DNA of 64,000 nucleotides from JAKACA01 sp963735115. Its GTDB lineage: Bacteria > Actinomycetota > Acidimicrobiia > Acidimicrobiales > Bog-793. The position numbers were made by a program, and so were the translations under genes. The notes beneath the pieces are model-generated. The model worked only from the letters and a program-made list of their open reading frames with translations, made no database searches and was not told the DNA's origin. Positions within the stretch are counted from its first letter, which is position 1, and each line of letters opens with the position of its first letter. The stretch lies in NCBI GenBank assembly GCA_963735115.1, contig CAVTJR010000002.1, positions 248,001 to 312,000 on the forward strand. The letters are read 5' to 3'. Below are positions 25,510 to 34,283 of this stretch, piece by piece.

Positions 25510-25653
25510 TCACCATAACGCCAGCACGGCGGGCAGCCCGGCGAGCGCCGAAGGGTCGCGGGCCGTGGCGACGACGTCGTGCCCGCGTCCCGCCAGCTCG
25601 GCGACCGTGGCGGCACCGATCGCCCTCGCTGCCCCTGTCACGAGTACGCGCAT
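25510..25653 (-). pseudogene. N-terminal remnant of a short-chain dehydrogenase
   Basis: Only 47 residues: MRVLVTGAARAIGAATVAEL, then GHDVVATARDP, the Rossmann beta-alpha-beta start of an SDR with its glycine-rich TGxxxxIG. It ends at a TGA before any catalytic Ser/Tyr/Lys. None of the three frames downstream on this strand continues the fold, so the rest is deleted rather than frameshifted. The gap lies against the convergent membrane-protein gene. Confidence 0.7.
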
Positions 25654-25678
25654 GCCCACCATCCTCTCCCGATCGGCG

Positions 25679-26455
25679 TCAAGAGACGTCCGGCTCCGCG
25701 GTGTCGTGGGCGATGGCGGCGCGCGCCCGCTCGCCCAGTTCGACGGCGGCATCCCAATCGCTCCCGGCGGGATGCAGGGGGGCGCCGACCACGAGATGGA
25801 CTCGTCCGTGGCGCACGAGCCGTCTGCCGGGTGGAACCATCTCCCTCGTGCCGGAGATAGCGATCGGGACGACCGGGCAGCCGACGCCGGCGGCGACGAC
25901 GAATGCTCCGTGGTGGAACGGCCGAAGCCCGCGCGAGGACGAGAGCCCGCCTTCAGGGAAGAACACGAGCGGCGTACCCGATCGTGCCACCTCGGCCAGG
26001 CGGGGCGTCGTGCCCCCCGTGCCGTCCGGCTTGGCGTGCTCTACGAACTCGATCCCGAGGCGGCCGAGAAAGAAACCCGTCAGCATCTTCGTGGCAAAGA
26101 CCTCGCCCGCCACGAACGTCGCCCGGTCGGAGATGACGGCGGCGAGCACGAACGAGTCGAGGTAGCTGGCGTGGTTCGCCACGATGACGAAGGCGCCCGG
26201 CAGCGTTAGGTGCTCCTCGCCATCGACGCGAAGTGGCGTCAACGTCAGGCGGATGAGAGCGCGATCCAAGCGATAGACGACTGCCCTTCGCCGCCGTTGG
26301 CCGGGCAGGAGAACGACGGCGAGGAGGGCGAGCGATGCGAGGAAGCCGAGCACGAGCCACGCGTAGGCGGCGAAGCCGATGCGCCCCGCCAGGCCGGCGG
26401 CGCGACGCACGCCCCGCGGCGCCTCGGCCGGGGTGAATTGCACGAGCTGCCACAT
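25679..26455 (-). CDS. 1-acylglycerol-3-phosphate acyltransferase family protein (PlsC-like)
   Basis: A 258-residue membrane-anchored acyltransferase. A hydrophobic span near residues 28-50 (FAAYAWLVLGFLASLALLAV) precedes the catalytic NHASYLDSF (H-X4-D) near residue 95 and the substrate-binding VFFPEGGLSSSRGL near residue 165. The family adds fatty acyl groups to lysophosphatidic acid or related acceptors on the cytosolic membrane face. ATG at 26455 is chosen for domain fit; the frame is open further upstream to 26731 but that overlaps the PQQ-protein gene. Confidence 0.88.
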   Translation of the reverse strand: MWQLVQFTPAEAPRGVRRAAGLAGRIGFAAYAWLVLGFLASLALLAVVLLPGQRRRRAVVYRLDRALIRLTLTPLRVDGEEHLTLPGAFVIVANHASYLDSFVLAAVISDRATFVAGEVFATKMLTGFFLGRLGIEFVEHAKPDGTGGTTPRLAEVARSGTPLVFFPEGGLSSSRGLRPFHHGAFVVAAGVGCPVVPIAISGTREMVPPGRRLVRHGRVHLVVGAPLHPAGSDWDAAVELGERARAAIAHDTAEPDVS

Positions 26456-26499
26456 TATGGCCCGCCGAGCCGCCGAGGCGGCTGCACCGGCGTCCGGAC

Positions 26500-28053
26500 T
26501 CAGCTCTTGATGCGCCACGCCTCCACGCCGTTTTGCGTGGGCACGAGCATCATGGCGTCGCCAACCGCCGGCGTGACGAAGTGCTCCAGGCCGTCCGTCG
26601 AGCGCTCTATCTCGACCCTGCCCGTCGTCGGGTTCATCCCGTAGAGCCCTCCGCCGGACCAGCTGAGCGCCCAGACGAGACCCCCCGCGACGATCGGTGA
26701 GCCGTTCGGGTCGCCGGTCGAAGGCGACCACGCCCGCTTGAAGGTCCGGGCAGCGACGTTGATCTCGACCGCCTCGGTGCCGCTGCCGCAGGCAGCGTAG
26801 ACGTACACGTGGGCCTTCGCCCCGGTGCCGATGACGTCGCTGGCGTCGGCGCCGAAGACGCCCGACCCTCCCGAGCAGAGCGTCCCCGTGAAGGCGCCCT
26901 TGCCGATATGGCCGAGCGGTGAGTCCTTCATGAGATAGCCGAAACTCCCACCGTTCGCCGGCTTGCCTGCGGCGAACAACAGAGACGTGCCGGGGATTGC
27001 CAGCGGCCCAGCCGAGCCGAGGTCCCAGTCGTCATCGTTCAGCTGAACCCAGTTGTGAGGTGCCCAGTACCCGAGCCGCTTCAGGGTGGGCGACAGCTCG
27101 ACGATCGAGTTTCCCTCGTCGTAGTCCTTGATCGTGTTCGAGCTGCCGTTCCCGCTGGCGACATAGAGGTCCCCGGACGGAGAGACAAACGCCCCACCCG
27201 TGCCCCAGATGCCACCCTCGCGCTGGGTCGGCACCTGGTAGCTGACGAGCGGTCCCGTGCCGGACGCCGGCAGGCCCACGACATAGCCGTGGTACTGGCC
27301 GCAGTCTCCGTCGAGCCCGCCGTACTCGGCGTAGACCCGACCGTCGAAGAGCGTGAGGGCAGCACGCTGCTGCTCGGCCGCGACGTAGTAGTGGCTCGCC
27401 TGGTTGCCGTCCGGCGGATCGATGTCCCGGTGCCAGAGCTCCCTGTGAGTGGCGAGCGATATGGCCACGAGCCAGTGGCGGACGTCCCGCCAGTTGTTGC
27501 CGCCCACCTCGGTCTCCTCGGCCGCGAAGATCTCGTTCGTCGCCGGGTCGATGACGGGCGTCCCGGTGATGCCGAGCGGGCTGATGTCGCCGCACCCGCC
27601 AAGATTCGGCCCGCGGTCGACCACCGACGACGTGTTCGGGGCCGTCCCAACATGCAGCTTCCAGATCACCTTTCCCGTCTTGGCGGCGATCGCGTAGATC
27701 GAGTCGTTCTCGGTGCCCACGTACACCCTGGCGTCGTAGACGAGCGGCTCCCCGTAGACGCCGCCATTGAGGGAGGCGTTCCAGGCGGGGGCGGAGGAGA
27801 GACCGATGATCCTCGGGTCGACGGTGTCGTCCCCCGACCGGGCGTTGTCGTAGTGGTACGTCGTCAGATCGCCGAGCGACGGCGACGGAAGTTGCCTCGG
27901 GGTGCCGCGTGAGCTGGCGGCGGCCGATTTCGTCATGGGCAGCGTGCCCGACGCCGAAGCGGCCGCACAGCCTGCGGTTGCAACCGCGAGCACCGCGCCG
28001 ATGCAAGCGGCAGCGATCCGCCGGCGCCTCTTGCTGGTAGATCCACGTGCCAT
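26500..28053 (-). CDS. Lipoprotein with PQQ-type beta-propeller repeats
   Basis: A 517-residue exported protein. A basic N-region and hydrophobic stretch end in the lipobox ATAGC near residue 28, predicting a lipid-anchored extracellular protein. The remainder is an eight-bladed propeller with repeats such as YVGTENDSIYAIAAKTGKVIW, as in quinoprotein dehydrogenases and BamB-like folds. No clear PQQ or calcium-binding constellation can be confirmed by eye, so enzymatic activity is open. A GAGGAG site precedes the ATG. It lies downstream of the cytochrome c maturation operon on the same strand but 208 bp away. Confidence 0.8.
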   Translation of the reverse strand: MARGSTSKRRRRIAAACIGAVLAVATAGCAAASASGTLPMTKSAAASSRGTPRQLPSPSLGDLTTYHYDNARSGDDTVDPRIIGLSSAPAWNASLNGGVYGEPLVYDARVYVGTENDSIYAIAAKTGKVIWKLHVGTAPNTSSVVDRGPNLGGCGDISPLGITGTPVIDPATNEIFAAEETEVGGNNWRDVRHWLVAISLATHRELWHRDIDPPDGNQASHYYVAAEQQRAALTLFDGRVYAEYGGLDGDCGQYHGYVVGLPASGTGPLVSYQVPTQREGGIWGTGGAFVSPSGDLYVASGNGSSNTIKDYDEGNSIVELSPTLKRLGYWAPHNWVQLNDDDWDLGSAGPLAIPGTSLLFAAGKPANGGSFGYLMKDSPLGHIGKGAFTGTLCSGGSGVFGADASDVIGTGAKAHVYVYAACGSGTEAVEINVAARTFKRAWSPSTGDPNGSPIVAGGLVWALSWSGGGLYGMNPTTGRVEIERSTDGLEHFVTPAVGDAMMLVPTQNGVEAWRIKS

Positions 28054-28261
28054 GACTCACGTCTCCTCGCCGGGTTGGGAACGTGTGGCGAGGGTACTCA
28101 GACATCACCGTCTTCGCATCCCTCCTGTTGGAAAGTTCGTCGCAGCGTGACCCAGTCAGGGCGAGCGTGCAACCGGCAACAAGCCCCAGCTCGGATCCAC
28201 CGCCAACGCCTTGGCGCTCGCCTCGGTGCAGCCCCGACCGGCGGCCAGGCGTCGTCGAGGG

Positions 28262-29098
28262 CTATGGCGCTCTCGTCGCCGGACTGAAGGCCGCTGGCAC
28301 GGCCAGCCCGGAGGTCCGGTAAGCAGCCCGGGCGGTCGATCGCACCGAGTCCACGAGGGCGGCGGAGGGATCGTCGTCGAGCATGGCGGTGAACTCGGTG
28401 GCGGCGGCATTGGGTGAGTGGGCGTCGTCGTAGAGGGCGACGCCGTCGTAAGCGCGGGCAAGGGCGTAGCCCGGCGCCACCCGCACGGCAGCCGCGATCT
28501 CGTCGTCGCCGCCGGCGACGACCCGCTTGCTGTCGTCCGACAGCCCGGCGAGTCGGACGATCCAGCCACCGTCGGCCAGCGCCTCCGGCTGCTCGGGGTC
28601 GAGCGCCAGCACTCGGTCGTAGACCGCTACGGCCTGCACGAGCTGTTTGTTGGAGGCGAGCACGCCTGCCTCTGCGAGCTCGATGCGAACCTGGTCGGCG
28701 ACCGACAACGTCGTGGGCGGGGCGCTCGCGAACGGCGCCACCTTTGCCAGCGAGAGGCTCACGAGCAGGGCCGCCAGGGCGAAACACCCCGCCGCCGACC
28801 ATCCGAACACCATCCGATGCTTCGGGGACGCCAGCCAACGCCTCGCTCCGGGGCGCGCTCCGGTCGCCGTCTCCGAGCGGGTGGACTCGTTCGGGCCAGG
28901 CGGGGCAACCCCTTCGAGGGCGGCCTCGATGAGGGCCGCCCGCTCCTCGTAGTTTGCTCGCAGGCTCTCGTAGTCGGCCCCGTCGAGCTCGCCTGCGCCG
29001 TGTTCACGATCGAGATCCTCGAGCGACTTGCGAACGTGCTCTGCCTCATCGAGCAGCTCCGCCCGGGTGCCCGGAGCCGGTCTGGTCGCCGGGCTCAT
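28262..29098 (-). CDS. ccmI: CcmI-like cytochrome c biogenesis protein with TPR domain
   Basis: A 278-residue protein with a short cytoplasmic helix rich in Glu and Arg (LDEAEHVRKSLEDLDREHGAGELD), one membrane span near residues 100-120 (FGWSAAGCFALAALLVSLSL) and a TPR-type exterior containing LVQAVAVYDRVLALDPEQPEAL. This architecture fits the CcmI/CycH apocytochrome chaperone. The ATG overlaps the ccmH stop (ATGA). It is the last gene of the ccm operon. Sequence is less conserved than its neighbours, so the assignment leans on context. Confidence 0.75.
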   Translation of the reverse strand: MSPATRPAPGTRAELLDEAEHVRKSLEDLDREHGAGELDGADYESLRANYEERAALIEAALEGVAPPGPNESTRSETATGARPGARRWLASPKHRMVFGWSAAGCFALAALLVSLSLAKVAPFASAPPTTLSVADQVRIELAEAGVLASNKQLVQAVAVYDRVLALDPEQPEALADGGWIVRLAGLSDDSKRVVAGGDDEIAAAVRVAPGYALARAYDGVALYDDAHSPNAAATEFTAMLDDDPSAALVDSVRSTARAAYRTSGLAVPAAFSPATRAP

Positions 29099-29526
29099 GG
29101 CGCCACACCGACTCGAGCGCCCACGAGCCGCCGTTGCCGACGCCAGAAATACCAGCCGAGGACGGCGGCGGCGGCGGCGATCGCCCCGAGCGGAATGAAG
29201 TACAACGCCGCCTCCACGCCGGTCCCCGATGGCAGCAACAGGCCGCCCGGCCCGTAGCGTGCGACGACCGCCTGCTCGATGCGTTGGTCGCTCCAGCCAC
29301 TGTGTACCCAGCCGGCGACCTCGTTTCGCAACGTCACAGAGGTGGGGGCGTCCGACTGGGCGATCGAGAGGTCCTCACACGCCGGGCACTTGACGATGCT
29401 GTCGAGGCGGGAGATGCGGGCGGCGGCGGAGCTCACCGGCGGGTTGATGCTGCCGATGACGAGCAGCACGATGGCGATCGCGAGGAGCAGCGCCCAGGCG
29501 AGCCGTGAGCTGAGGAGCTTGATCAC
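29095..29526 (-). CDS. ccmH: Cytochrome c maturation protein CcmH
   Basis: A 143-residue protein: N-terminal span, then IVKCPACEDLSIAQSDAPTS, the CcmH redox motif (usually RCPVCQ..S.ADS), and a second span near residues 105-130. CcmH keeps the apocytochrome CXXCH thiols reduced for heme attachment. The second position is CPAC rather than the usual CPVC. GTG at 29526 overlaps the ccmG stop (GTGA), which fixes the start. Confidence 0.92.
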   Translation of the reverse strand: MIKLLSSRLAWALLLAIAIVLLVIGSINPPVSSAAARISRLDSIVKCPACEDLSIAQSDAPTSVTLRNEVAGWVHSGWSDQRIEQAVVARYGPGGLLLPSGTGVEAALYFIPLGAIAAAAAVLGWYFWRRQRRLVGARVGVAP

Positions 29527-30074
29527 AGCCCTCTCGCCTGCTCCTGCTCGATCCATCGCACGAGGTCCGTCGAGGTCACCGCCCCTTCTATCGAGGCCAC
29601 GACCTGACCAGTCGGGCTCACGAGGTACGACCGTGGGAGCGAGCCGACACCGTAGTCAGAGGCGATGGAGCCGCCGTTGTCCACGACCGACGGCCACGTG
29701 GCACCCTCGGCGGCTTGGAATGCCTTCCCGTCACCTTCGGTGTCGCCGAAGAGCACCCCGAGGACGTCGGTGCGAGCCCCGCCCGGGTGGGCGTAGAGGA
29801 ACTGCTCCAGCTGCGGCTCCTCCTGCCGGCAGGCGTCGCACCAGGATGCGAAGAAATTGACGAGCACCCAGCGTCCTCGCATGGACGAGAGCGAGATCGT
29901 CGAGCCGGCGAAACTCTCGGCAACGATTGGCGGAGCGGCCCGGCCGACGAGCGGGCTGTCCGCCATGACCATCGTGGCGGGAGGGCGCGTGGCGAGCACG
30001 GCCACGAGGGCGATGGCGACGACGCCGACGCCGAGGGCCGACCATCGGGCCGTGCGGAACCGCTGACTGCTCAT
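29523..30074 (-). CDS. ccmG: Thiol:disulfide oxidoreductase CcmG/ResA type
   Basis: A 183-residue membrane-tethered thioredoxin. N-terminal span near residues 12-29, then NFFASWCDACRQEEPQLEQF with the CxxC (CDAC) near residue 78-81 and the cis-proline segment LPRSYLVSP. CcmG supplies reductant to CcmH and the apocytochrome. The CDAC dipeptide differs from the CPTC/CEPC of familiar examples. Overlaps ccmF stop by ATGA. Confidence 0.9.
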   Translation of the reverse strand: MSSQRFRTARWSALGVGVVAIALVAVLATRPPATMVMADSPLVGRAAPPIVAESFAGSTISLSSMRGRWVLVNFFASWCDACRQEEPQLEQFLYAHPGGARTDVLGVLFGDTEGDGKAFQAAEGATWPSVVDNGGSIASDYGVGSLPRSYLVSPTGQVVASIEGAVTSTDLVRWIEQEQARGL

Positions 30075-32161
30075 TCGCCCACCCCAACCGGCAGGCGGTG
30101 CGGCCGATCGGCCTCTCCGGCCCCGCCACCACGGCCAGCGTCCGCCGACCCCGCGGAACCGTCGGCCCTTGCCGGCATCGTCCCCCCGGCGACGGCAGCG
30201 GCAGGCGCCGCCTCGGCCGATTCACCCTCACGCTCCGACCGCCGCCTCCGACCCGAGGGCACGGCCGCCAGCAAGGCCCCGAAGGCCGTCAGGACTCCGC
30301 CGACCCACAGCCACAGGACCATCGGCTGCTCGACGACGCCGATCGACGCCGGACCCTTCCCCGAGCCCGAGACGGCGCTGATCGTGAGGTAGACGTCCCG
30401 CCGCCAGGAGGAGTCGATCGCCGGCGTGGCGATCCCCTCGTAGCCCGTGTAGTTGCTGATGGCCGGGCGGAAGGCAGCGCCGTCCACGTAGACGAGCCCC
30501 ACGATGCCGCTGCGATTCGGCTGCGAGAAGGGTGCGGCCCCCCCGTAGGTGATCCGTTGGCCCTCGTAGGTGACCGACTCCCCCACGGCCAGCTGAAACG
30601 TCGCCCGGTGGCCATAGGCGGTCGCCGCCGCCAGACCGACAGCGACGATGACGACGCCGAGATGGACGATCATGCCTCCGTTGGAGCGCCCGACGAACGC
30701 CCGCCACCAGGAGGCGCCCGCCCGGTGGGCGGCGAGTGAGGCCAGCACGAGCTGGCGGATGGCGGAGGCGCCGGCGACCGATGCCATCCCGAAGGCGGCG
30801 AGCGGCGTGAGGCCGCGCACGCCGAAGGCGACGCAGATGCCGACGACGGCAACGCCGGCCCATGCCGGCAGCGCCAAGCGGGAACGCAGCACGCCCGCCC
30901 CGGCCTTGCGCCACGGCAGCACGGGTGCAACGGCCATGAAGAACAGCAAGGCGAAGCCGATCGGGACCGTCATCGAGTTGAAGTACGGCGTCCCGACCGT
31001 GATCTCCTGATCGTCGATCGCCTGCACGAACAGGGGGAAGACCGTCCCGAGGAGCACGACGAGGGCGAAAGCGGCAAACAGCAGGTTGTTGACGAGGAAG
31101 GCGCCCTCTCGCGAGACGGGCGAGTCGATCGATCCGGGGGAGCGGAGCCGTTCACCCCTCCAGAAGATCAAGCCGACGCCCGTCGCCACGACCGCCCCGA
31201 AGAAACCCAGCAGCGACGGCCCGATCGCCGACGAGTCCGTAAAGGCGTGCACCGACACGAGCACGCCGGAGCGTGTGAGGAACGTCCCGAGGATCGTGAG
31301 CGAGTAGGCGGCGATGAGCAGGGAGATGTTCCAGACCCGCAACAGCCCGCGGCGCTCCTGCACCATGACCGAGTGCAGGTAGGCGGTGGCGCACAGCCAG
31401 GGCAACAGGGCGGCGTTCTCCACCGGATCCCACGCCCAGAAACCCCCCCATCCCAGCACCTGGTACGACCACCAGGCCCCGAGCACGATGCCGACGGTGA
31501 GAAAGGCCCAGGCGAAGAGCGTGTAGCGGCGGGTGACGACGAGCCAGCCCTCGCCGAGGCGACCTGTCACGAGCGCAGCCACGGCGAAGGCGAAGGGCAC
31601 GGTGAAACCGACGAACCCGAGATACAGGAAGACGGGGTGGAAGGCGATGAGGACGTTGTCCTGCAGGAGGGCGTTCGGCCCTTGGCCGTGGGTCGGGACG
31701 GCGCCCGAGATGCGCAGGAAGGGGTTGGCCGGGCCCGCCATGAGCCCGAAGAAGAAAGCAGCGACGACCAGGGTGACGAGCATCGCCCAGGCGACGAGCG
31801 GGTCGGCCGCCCGGCTGCGGAAGCGGCGGGCGATGACGGCGATGTAGCCGGCCAACACGAGCGCCCACAGCAGGATCGATCCCTGCAAGGCGGCCCACAG
31901 CCCCGTGATGGAGTAGATGAGCGGTGTCACCCGGGCGTTGTTGTCTGCCACGTAGGCGAGGGAGAAGTCGTGGGAGATGAGGGCGTGCTCCATGGCAGCG
32001 GTGGCGAGGAGGGCGCCCGCCAGCACTCCCCAAGCCGCCCGCGGCCCGGCCGCCAGCCACCCGGGGCGGTGCTTGGCAAGGCCCGCACCGAGCACGCCGA
32101 CACCGCATACCGCCGAGACGAGGCCGAGGGCGACCCCGATCTGGCCGAGAATTGCGTTCAC
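30071..32161 (-). CDS. ccmF: Heme lyase subunit CcmF
   Basis: A 696-residue protein with about 14-15 membrane spans. The WWD heme-handling motif WGGFWAWDPVENAALLPWL lies near residues 235-253, followed by TFLTRSGVLVSVHAF, a hallmark of CcmF. CcmF with CcmH and CcmI joins heme covalently to apocytochrome c outside the membrane. The final 60 residues are a charged, Ala-rich cytosolic tail with no homology seen. ATG overlaps the ccmE stop (ATGA). Confidence 0.97.
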   Translation of the reverse strand: MNAILGQIGVALGLVSAVCGVGVLGAGLAKHRPGWLAAGPRAAWGVLAGALLATAAMEHALISHDFSLAYVADNNARVTPLIYSITGLWAALQGSILLWALVLAGYIAVIARRFRSRAADPLVAWAMLVTLVVAAFFFGLMAGPANPFLRISGAVPTHGQGPNALLQDNVLIAFHPVFLYLGFVGFTVPFAFAVAALVTGRLGEGWLVVTRRYTLFAWAFLTVGIVLGAWWSYQVLGWGGFWAWDPVENAALLPWLCATAYLHSVMVQERRGLLRVWNISLLIAAYSLTILGTFLTRSGVLVSVHAFTDSSAIGPSLLGFFGAVVATGVGLIFWRGERLRSPGSIDSPVSREGAFLVNNLLFAAFALVVLLGTVFPLFVQAIDDQEITVGTPYFNSMTVPIGFALLFFMAVAPVLPWRKAGAGVLRSRLALPAWAGVAVVGICVAFGVRGLTPLAAFGMASVAGASAIRQLVLASLAAHRAGASWWRAFVGRSNGGMIVHLGVVIVAVGLAAATAYGHRATFQLAVGESVTYEGQRITYGGAAPFSQPNRSGIVGLVYVDGAAFRPAISNYTGYEGIATPAIDSSWRRDVYLTISAVSGSGKGPASIGVVEQPMVLWLWVGGVLTAFGALLAAVPSGRRRRSEREGESAEAAPAAAVAGGTMPARADGSAGSADAGRGGGAGEADRPHRLPVGVGE

Positions 32162-32726
32162 GGGCTCGAGCCGGAAGCGGGTTTCACGCGGTTCGGATGG
32201 GCGGCGATGTAGGCGGCGGAGTGCTTCACCATGATCTCGTCGGAGGCGAAGAGGTTGCTCGAGCCGACGAAGTGGCCGACGACTACCACGGGCAGGCCCG
32301 GCCTGAACATCTGTGGCGGAGAGCCGGTGTTCTTCACATCAACGGTGACGCCGGATGAGGCGACGGCGAAGCGATAGACGTCGCCCCCTACGTGGTGGAC
32401 GCTGCCGTTGACGACGTCGCCCTCCATCTGGAATTCGGTGTTGCCGAGCTGCGCCCGCTGCGCGACGGCCTCGTTGGCCGTCTTGAAGAAGACGATGGCG
32501 GAGGTGAGCCCCTTGTAGACAAGAAACCCGATCGCCCCGAGGATGAGGATTCCCACGACCCACATGCGGCCGCGCTGCGCCCGAGTCGTGCGGGGGCGGC
32601 GACGCGGGGCAGGGGCGAGACGCCGGCACGAGCCGGCGGCCGACCCGCGGCGACGAAGTCGCCGGCGTCGCTCGACTCGGCGTCCAGCTCGGAATCGCCC
32701 AGGCCGCGTGTCGTGTCGATGCTCAC
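32158..32726 (-). pseudogene. ccmE: Heme chaperone CcmE, apparent 1-base deletion near N-terminus
   Basis: The C-terminal two thirds read cleanly: membrane span MWVVGILILGAIGFLVYKG, then the OB-fold domain and IMVKHSAAY, where the histidine is the covalent heme ligand and the tyrosine is conserved. The N-terminal cytosolic part is in another frame, starting at GTG 32726 (MSIDTTRGLGDSELD), and that GTG overlaps the ccmD stop (GTGA). One missing base in the G/C runs at about 32600-32620 reconciles them and gives 189 residues. If the frame is real as shown, a shorter product could start at the ATG of MWVVG. An assembly indel is most likely. Confidence 0.85.
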
Positions 32727-32899
32727 GGCTGCTCCCCTGCTGCCGGCCCCGTCCCGGGCGACGCCTCCGGCACGGCGCCGGCCCGCTGGGAGGGCGGAAG
32801 CCGGCGGCGGGCAGCCCGCTCGCGGGAGACAAGACTGGTGGCGTAGGTGGCGAGGGAGCCGAGGACGATCACGTAGCCGACTTCGATGTAGCCGCTCAT
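32723..32899 (-). CDS. ccmD: Small CcmD-like membrane protein
   Basis: A 58-residue protein: MSGYIEVGYVIVLGSLATYATSLVSRERAAR pattern of one membrane span followed by a basic, then Pro/Ala-rich tail, as in CcmD. CcmD helps release holo-CcmE from the CcmABC complex. Position between ccmC and ccmE and overlaps at both ends (ATGA, GTGA) support the call more than sequence does. Confidence 0.8.
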   Translation of the reverse strand: MSGYIEVGYVIVLGSLATYATSLVSRERAARRRLPPSQRAGAVPEASPGTGPAAGEQP

Positions 32900-33618
32900 C
32901 GGACGGCCTCTGCCCAGCGATCGGCCAGGGCATTCTCGAGCCCTTCGTCGCTCTCGCGCTCGCGCAGGACGGCCAGCCGGTAGCGGTGCACCATGAGCCA
33001 GACATAGGTGAGCGTGAACGACACGAAGCCCAGCAGCAGCGTCCATGCCATCGACCCGTGCACGTAGCTGTGCCGGGTGGCGAGATCGATCGTCGGGCCC
33101 TGGTGGAGGCTCCGCCACCAGGACACGGCGAAGAAGACGATGGGCACGTCCAAGAAGGCGACGAGCCCGGCGATGGCAGATCGGCGGGCGACGGTGTCGG
33201 GATCCCCCGGGACGTTTCGCAGCGCCAGGTAGCCGAGGTAGAGGACGAAGAGCAGGGCGGTCGTCGTCAGCAGCGGGTCCCAGGCCCAATAGACGCCCCA
33301 CGTCGTTCGCCCCCAGATCGAGCCGGAGACGAGCGTCAGGCCGGTGAAGACGACTCCAACCTCCGCCGAGGCGCCCGCCAGGCGGTCGAAGCGAGCGTGG
33401 CGCGTACGCGGCCACAGGTAGAGCAGGCTCGAGATCGTCGCCATGCCGTAGGCGATGAACATGACCCACGCCAGCGGAGGGTGGATGTAGAGGAGGCGGA
33501 CGGTCCCGTCGGCATAGCCGACAGCGTTCGGCGTGACGAAGAGGCCGAGCCAGACGGTGGCGACCATGCCGACGAGAGCGAAGGCGCCGAGCACTCGCAG
33601 GGCGCGATCTGCCCTCAT
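32896..33618 (-). CDS. ccmC: Heme exporter/handling protein CcmC
   Basis: A 240-residue protein with six membrane spans and the tryptophan-rich motif TTWGVYWAWDPLLTTT near residue 130. Histidines flanking it, in LLYIHPPLAW and RHSYVHGSMAW, match the external heme ligands. CcmC loads heme onto CcmE. Overlaps ccmB and ccmD by ATGA. Confidence 0.96.
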   Translation of the reverse strand: MRADRALRVLGAFALVGMVATVWLGLFVTPNAVGYADGTVRLLYIHPPLAWVMFIAYGMATISSLLYLWPRTRHARFDRLAGASAEVGVVFTGLTLVSGSIWGRTTWGVYWAWDPLLTTTALLFVLYLGYLALRNVPGDPDTVARRSAIAGLVAFLDVPIVFFAVSWWRSLHQGPTIDLATRHSYVHGSMAWTLLLGFVSFTLTYVWLMVHRYRLAVLRERESDEGLENALADRWAEAVR

Positions 33619-34283
33619 GCCCCCTCCAGCAACGGCCCGAAGGCCACGGTACCGACAGCGACGTAGAGGACGGCGAACACGGCCAGCAGGGACAGCCAGA
33701 CACCGGCCTGTCCCGGCGTGCCCGCCAGGGCTTCATCCCAGGCCTTCGTGGCGCCGAGCAGCACGGGAGCGGCGACGGGCAGCAGCAGGAGGGGCAGCAA
33801 GGTCTCTTTCACGCGGACGCCCGAGGAGAGGACGCCATAGGTGACACCGACGGCGCCGAGACCGATGGAGGCGGTCACGCAGGCAGCGAGCAGCACGAGA
33901 CCGTCGGACAGCTGAGCACCGAACAGCAGGGCCACGCCCACGGTCAAGAGCGCCTCGAGCACGAGCAGCTGGGTGACGATCGCCGCCCCCTTGCCGAGGA
34001 AGATCCCCGCCGGGTCGAGGCCCGACAACCGCAGTCCGTCCCGGGCGGAGTCGGCTGACTCGACGGCGAAGCTCCGCTGCACGGCGAGCACGACCGACAG
34101 GAGCACGGCGATCCAGAACAGCGCGGCGGCCGCGGGCTGGAGCGCCTGGCGGTTGGGGCCGAGCGCCAGCCCGAAGAGGAGGAGGACGGTGGCGGCGAAC
34201 GGAGCCACCTGGTTGAGCCCGATCTTGGCGCGCAACTCGATGCGCAGATCCTTCCCGCACACGAGGAGGGCGTCACGCCACAT
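33615..34283 (-). CDS. ccmB: ABC transporter permease CcmB
   Basis: A 222-residue protein with six membrane spans. The opening CGKDLRIELRAKIGLNQVAPFA and the LLLLPVAAPVLLGATKA segment are typical of CcmB. With CcmA it forms the ATP-driven complex that frees holo-CcmE. Its start overlaps the ccmA 3' end by 11 bp. Confidence 0.93.
   Translation of the reverse strand: MWRDALLVCGKDLRIELRAKIGLNQVAPFAATVLLLFGLALGPNRQALQPAAAALFWIAVLLSVVLAVQRSFAVESADSARDGLRLSGLDPAGIFLGKGAAIVTQLLVLEALLTVGVALLFGAQLSDGLVLLAACVTASIGLGAVGVTYGVLSSGVRVKETLLPLLLLPVAAPVLLGATKAWDEALAGTPGQAGVWLSLLAVFAVLYVAVGTVAFGPLLEGA

Noticed and set aside
26456..26731. Longer start for the PlsC-like acyltransferase
   Set aside because: It would run into the PQQ-protein gene in another frame and adds only Arg/Gly-rich sequence.
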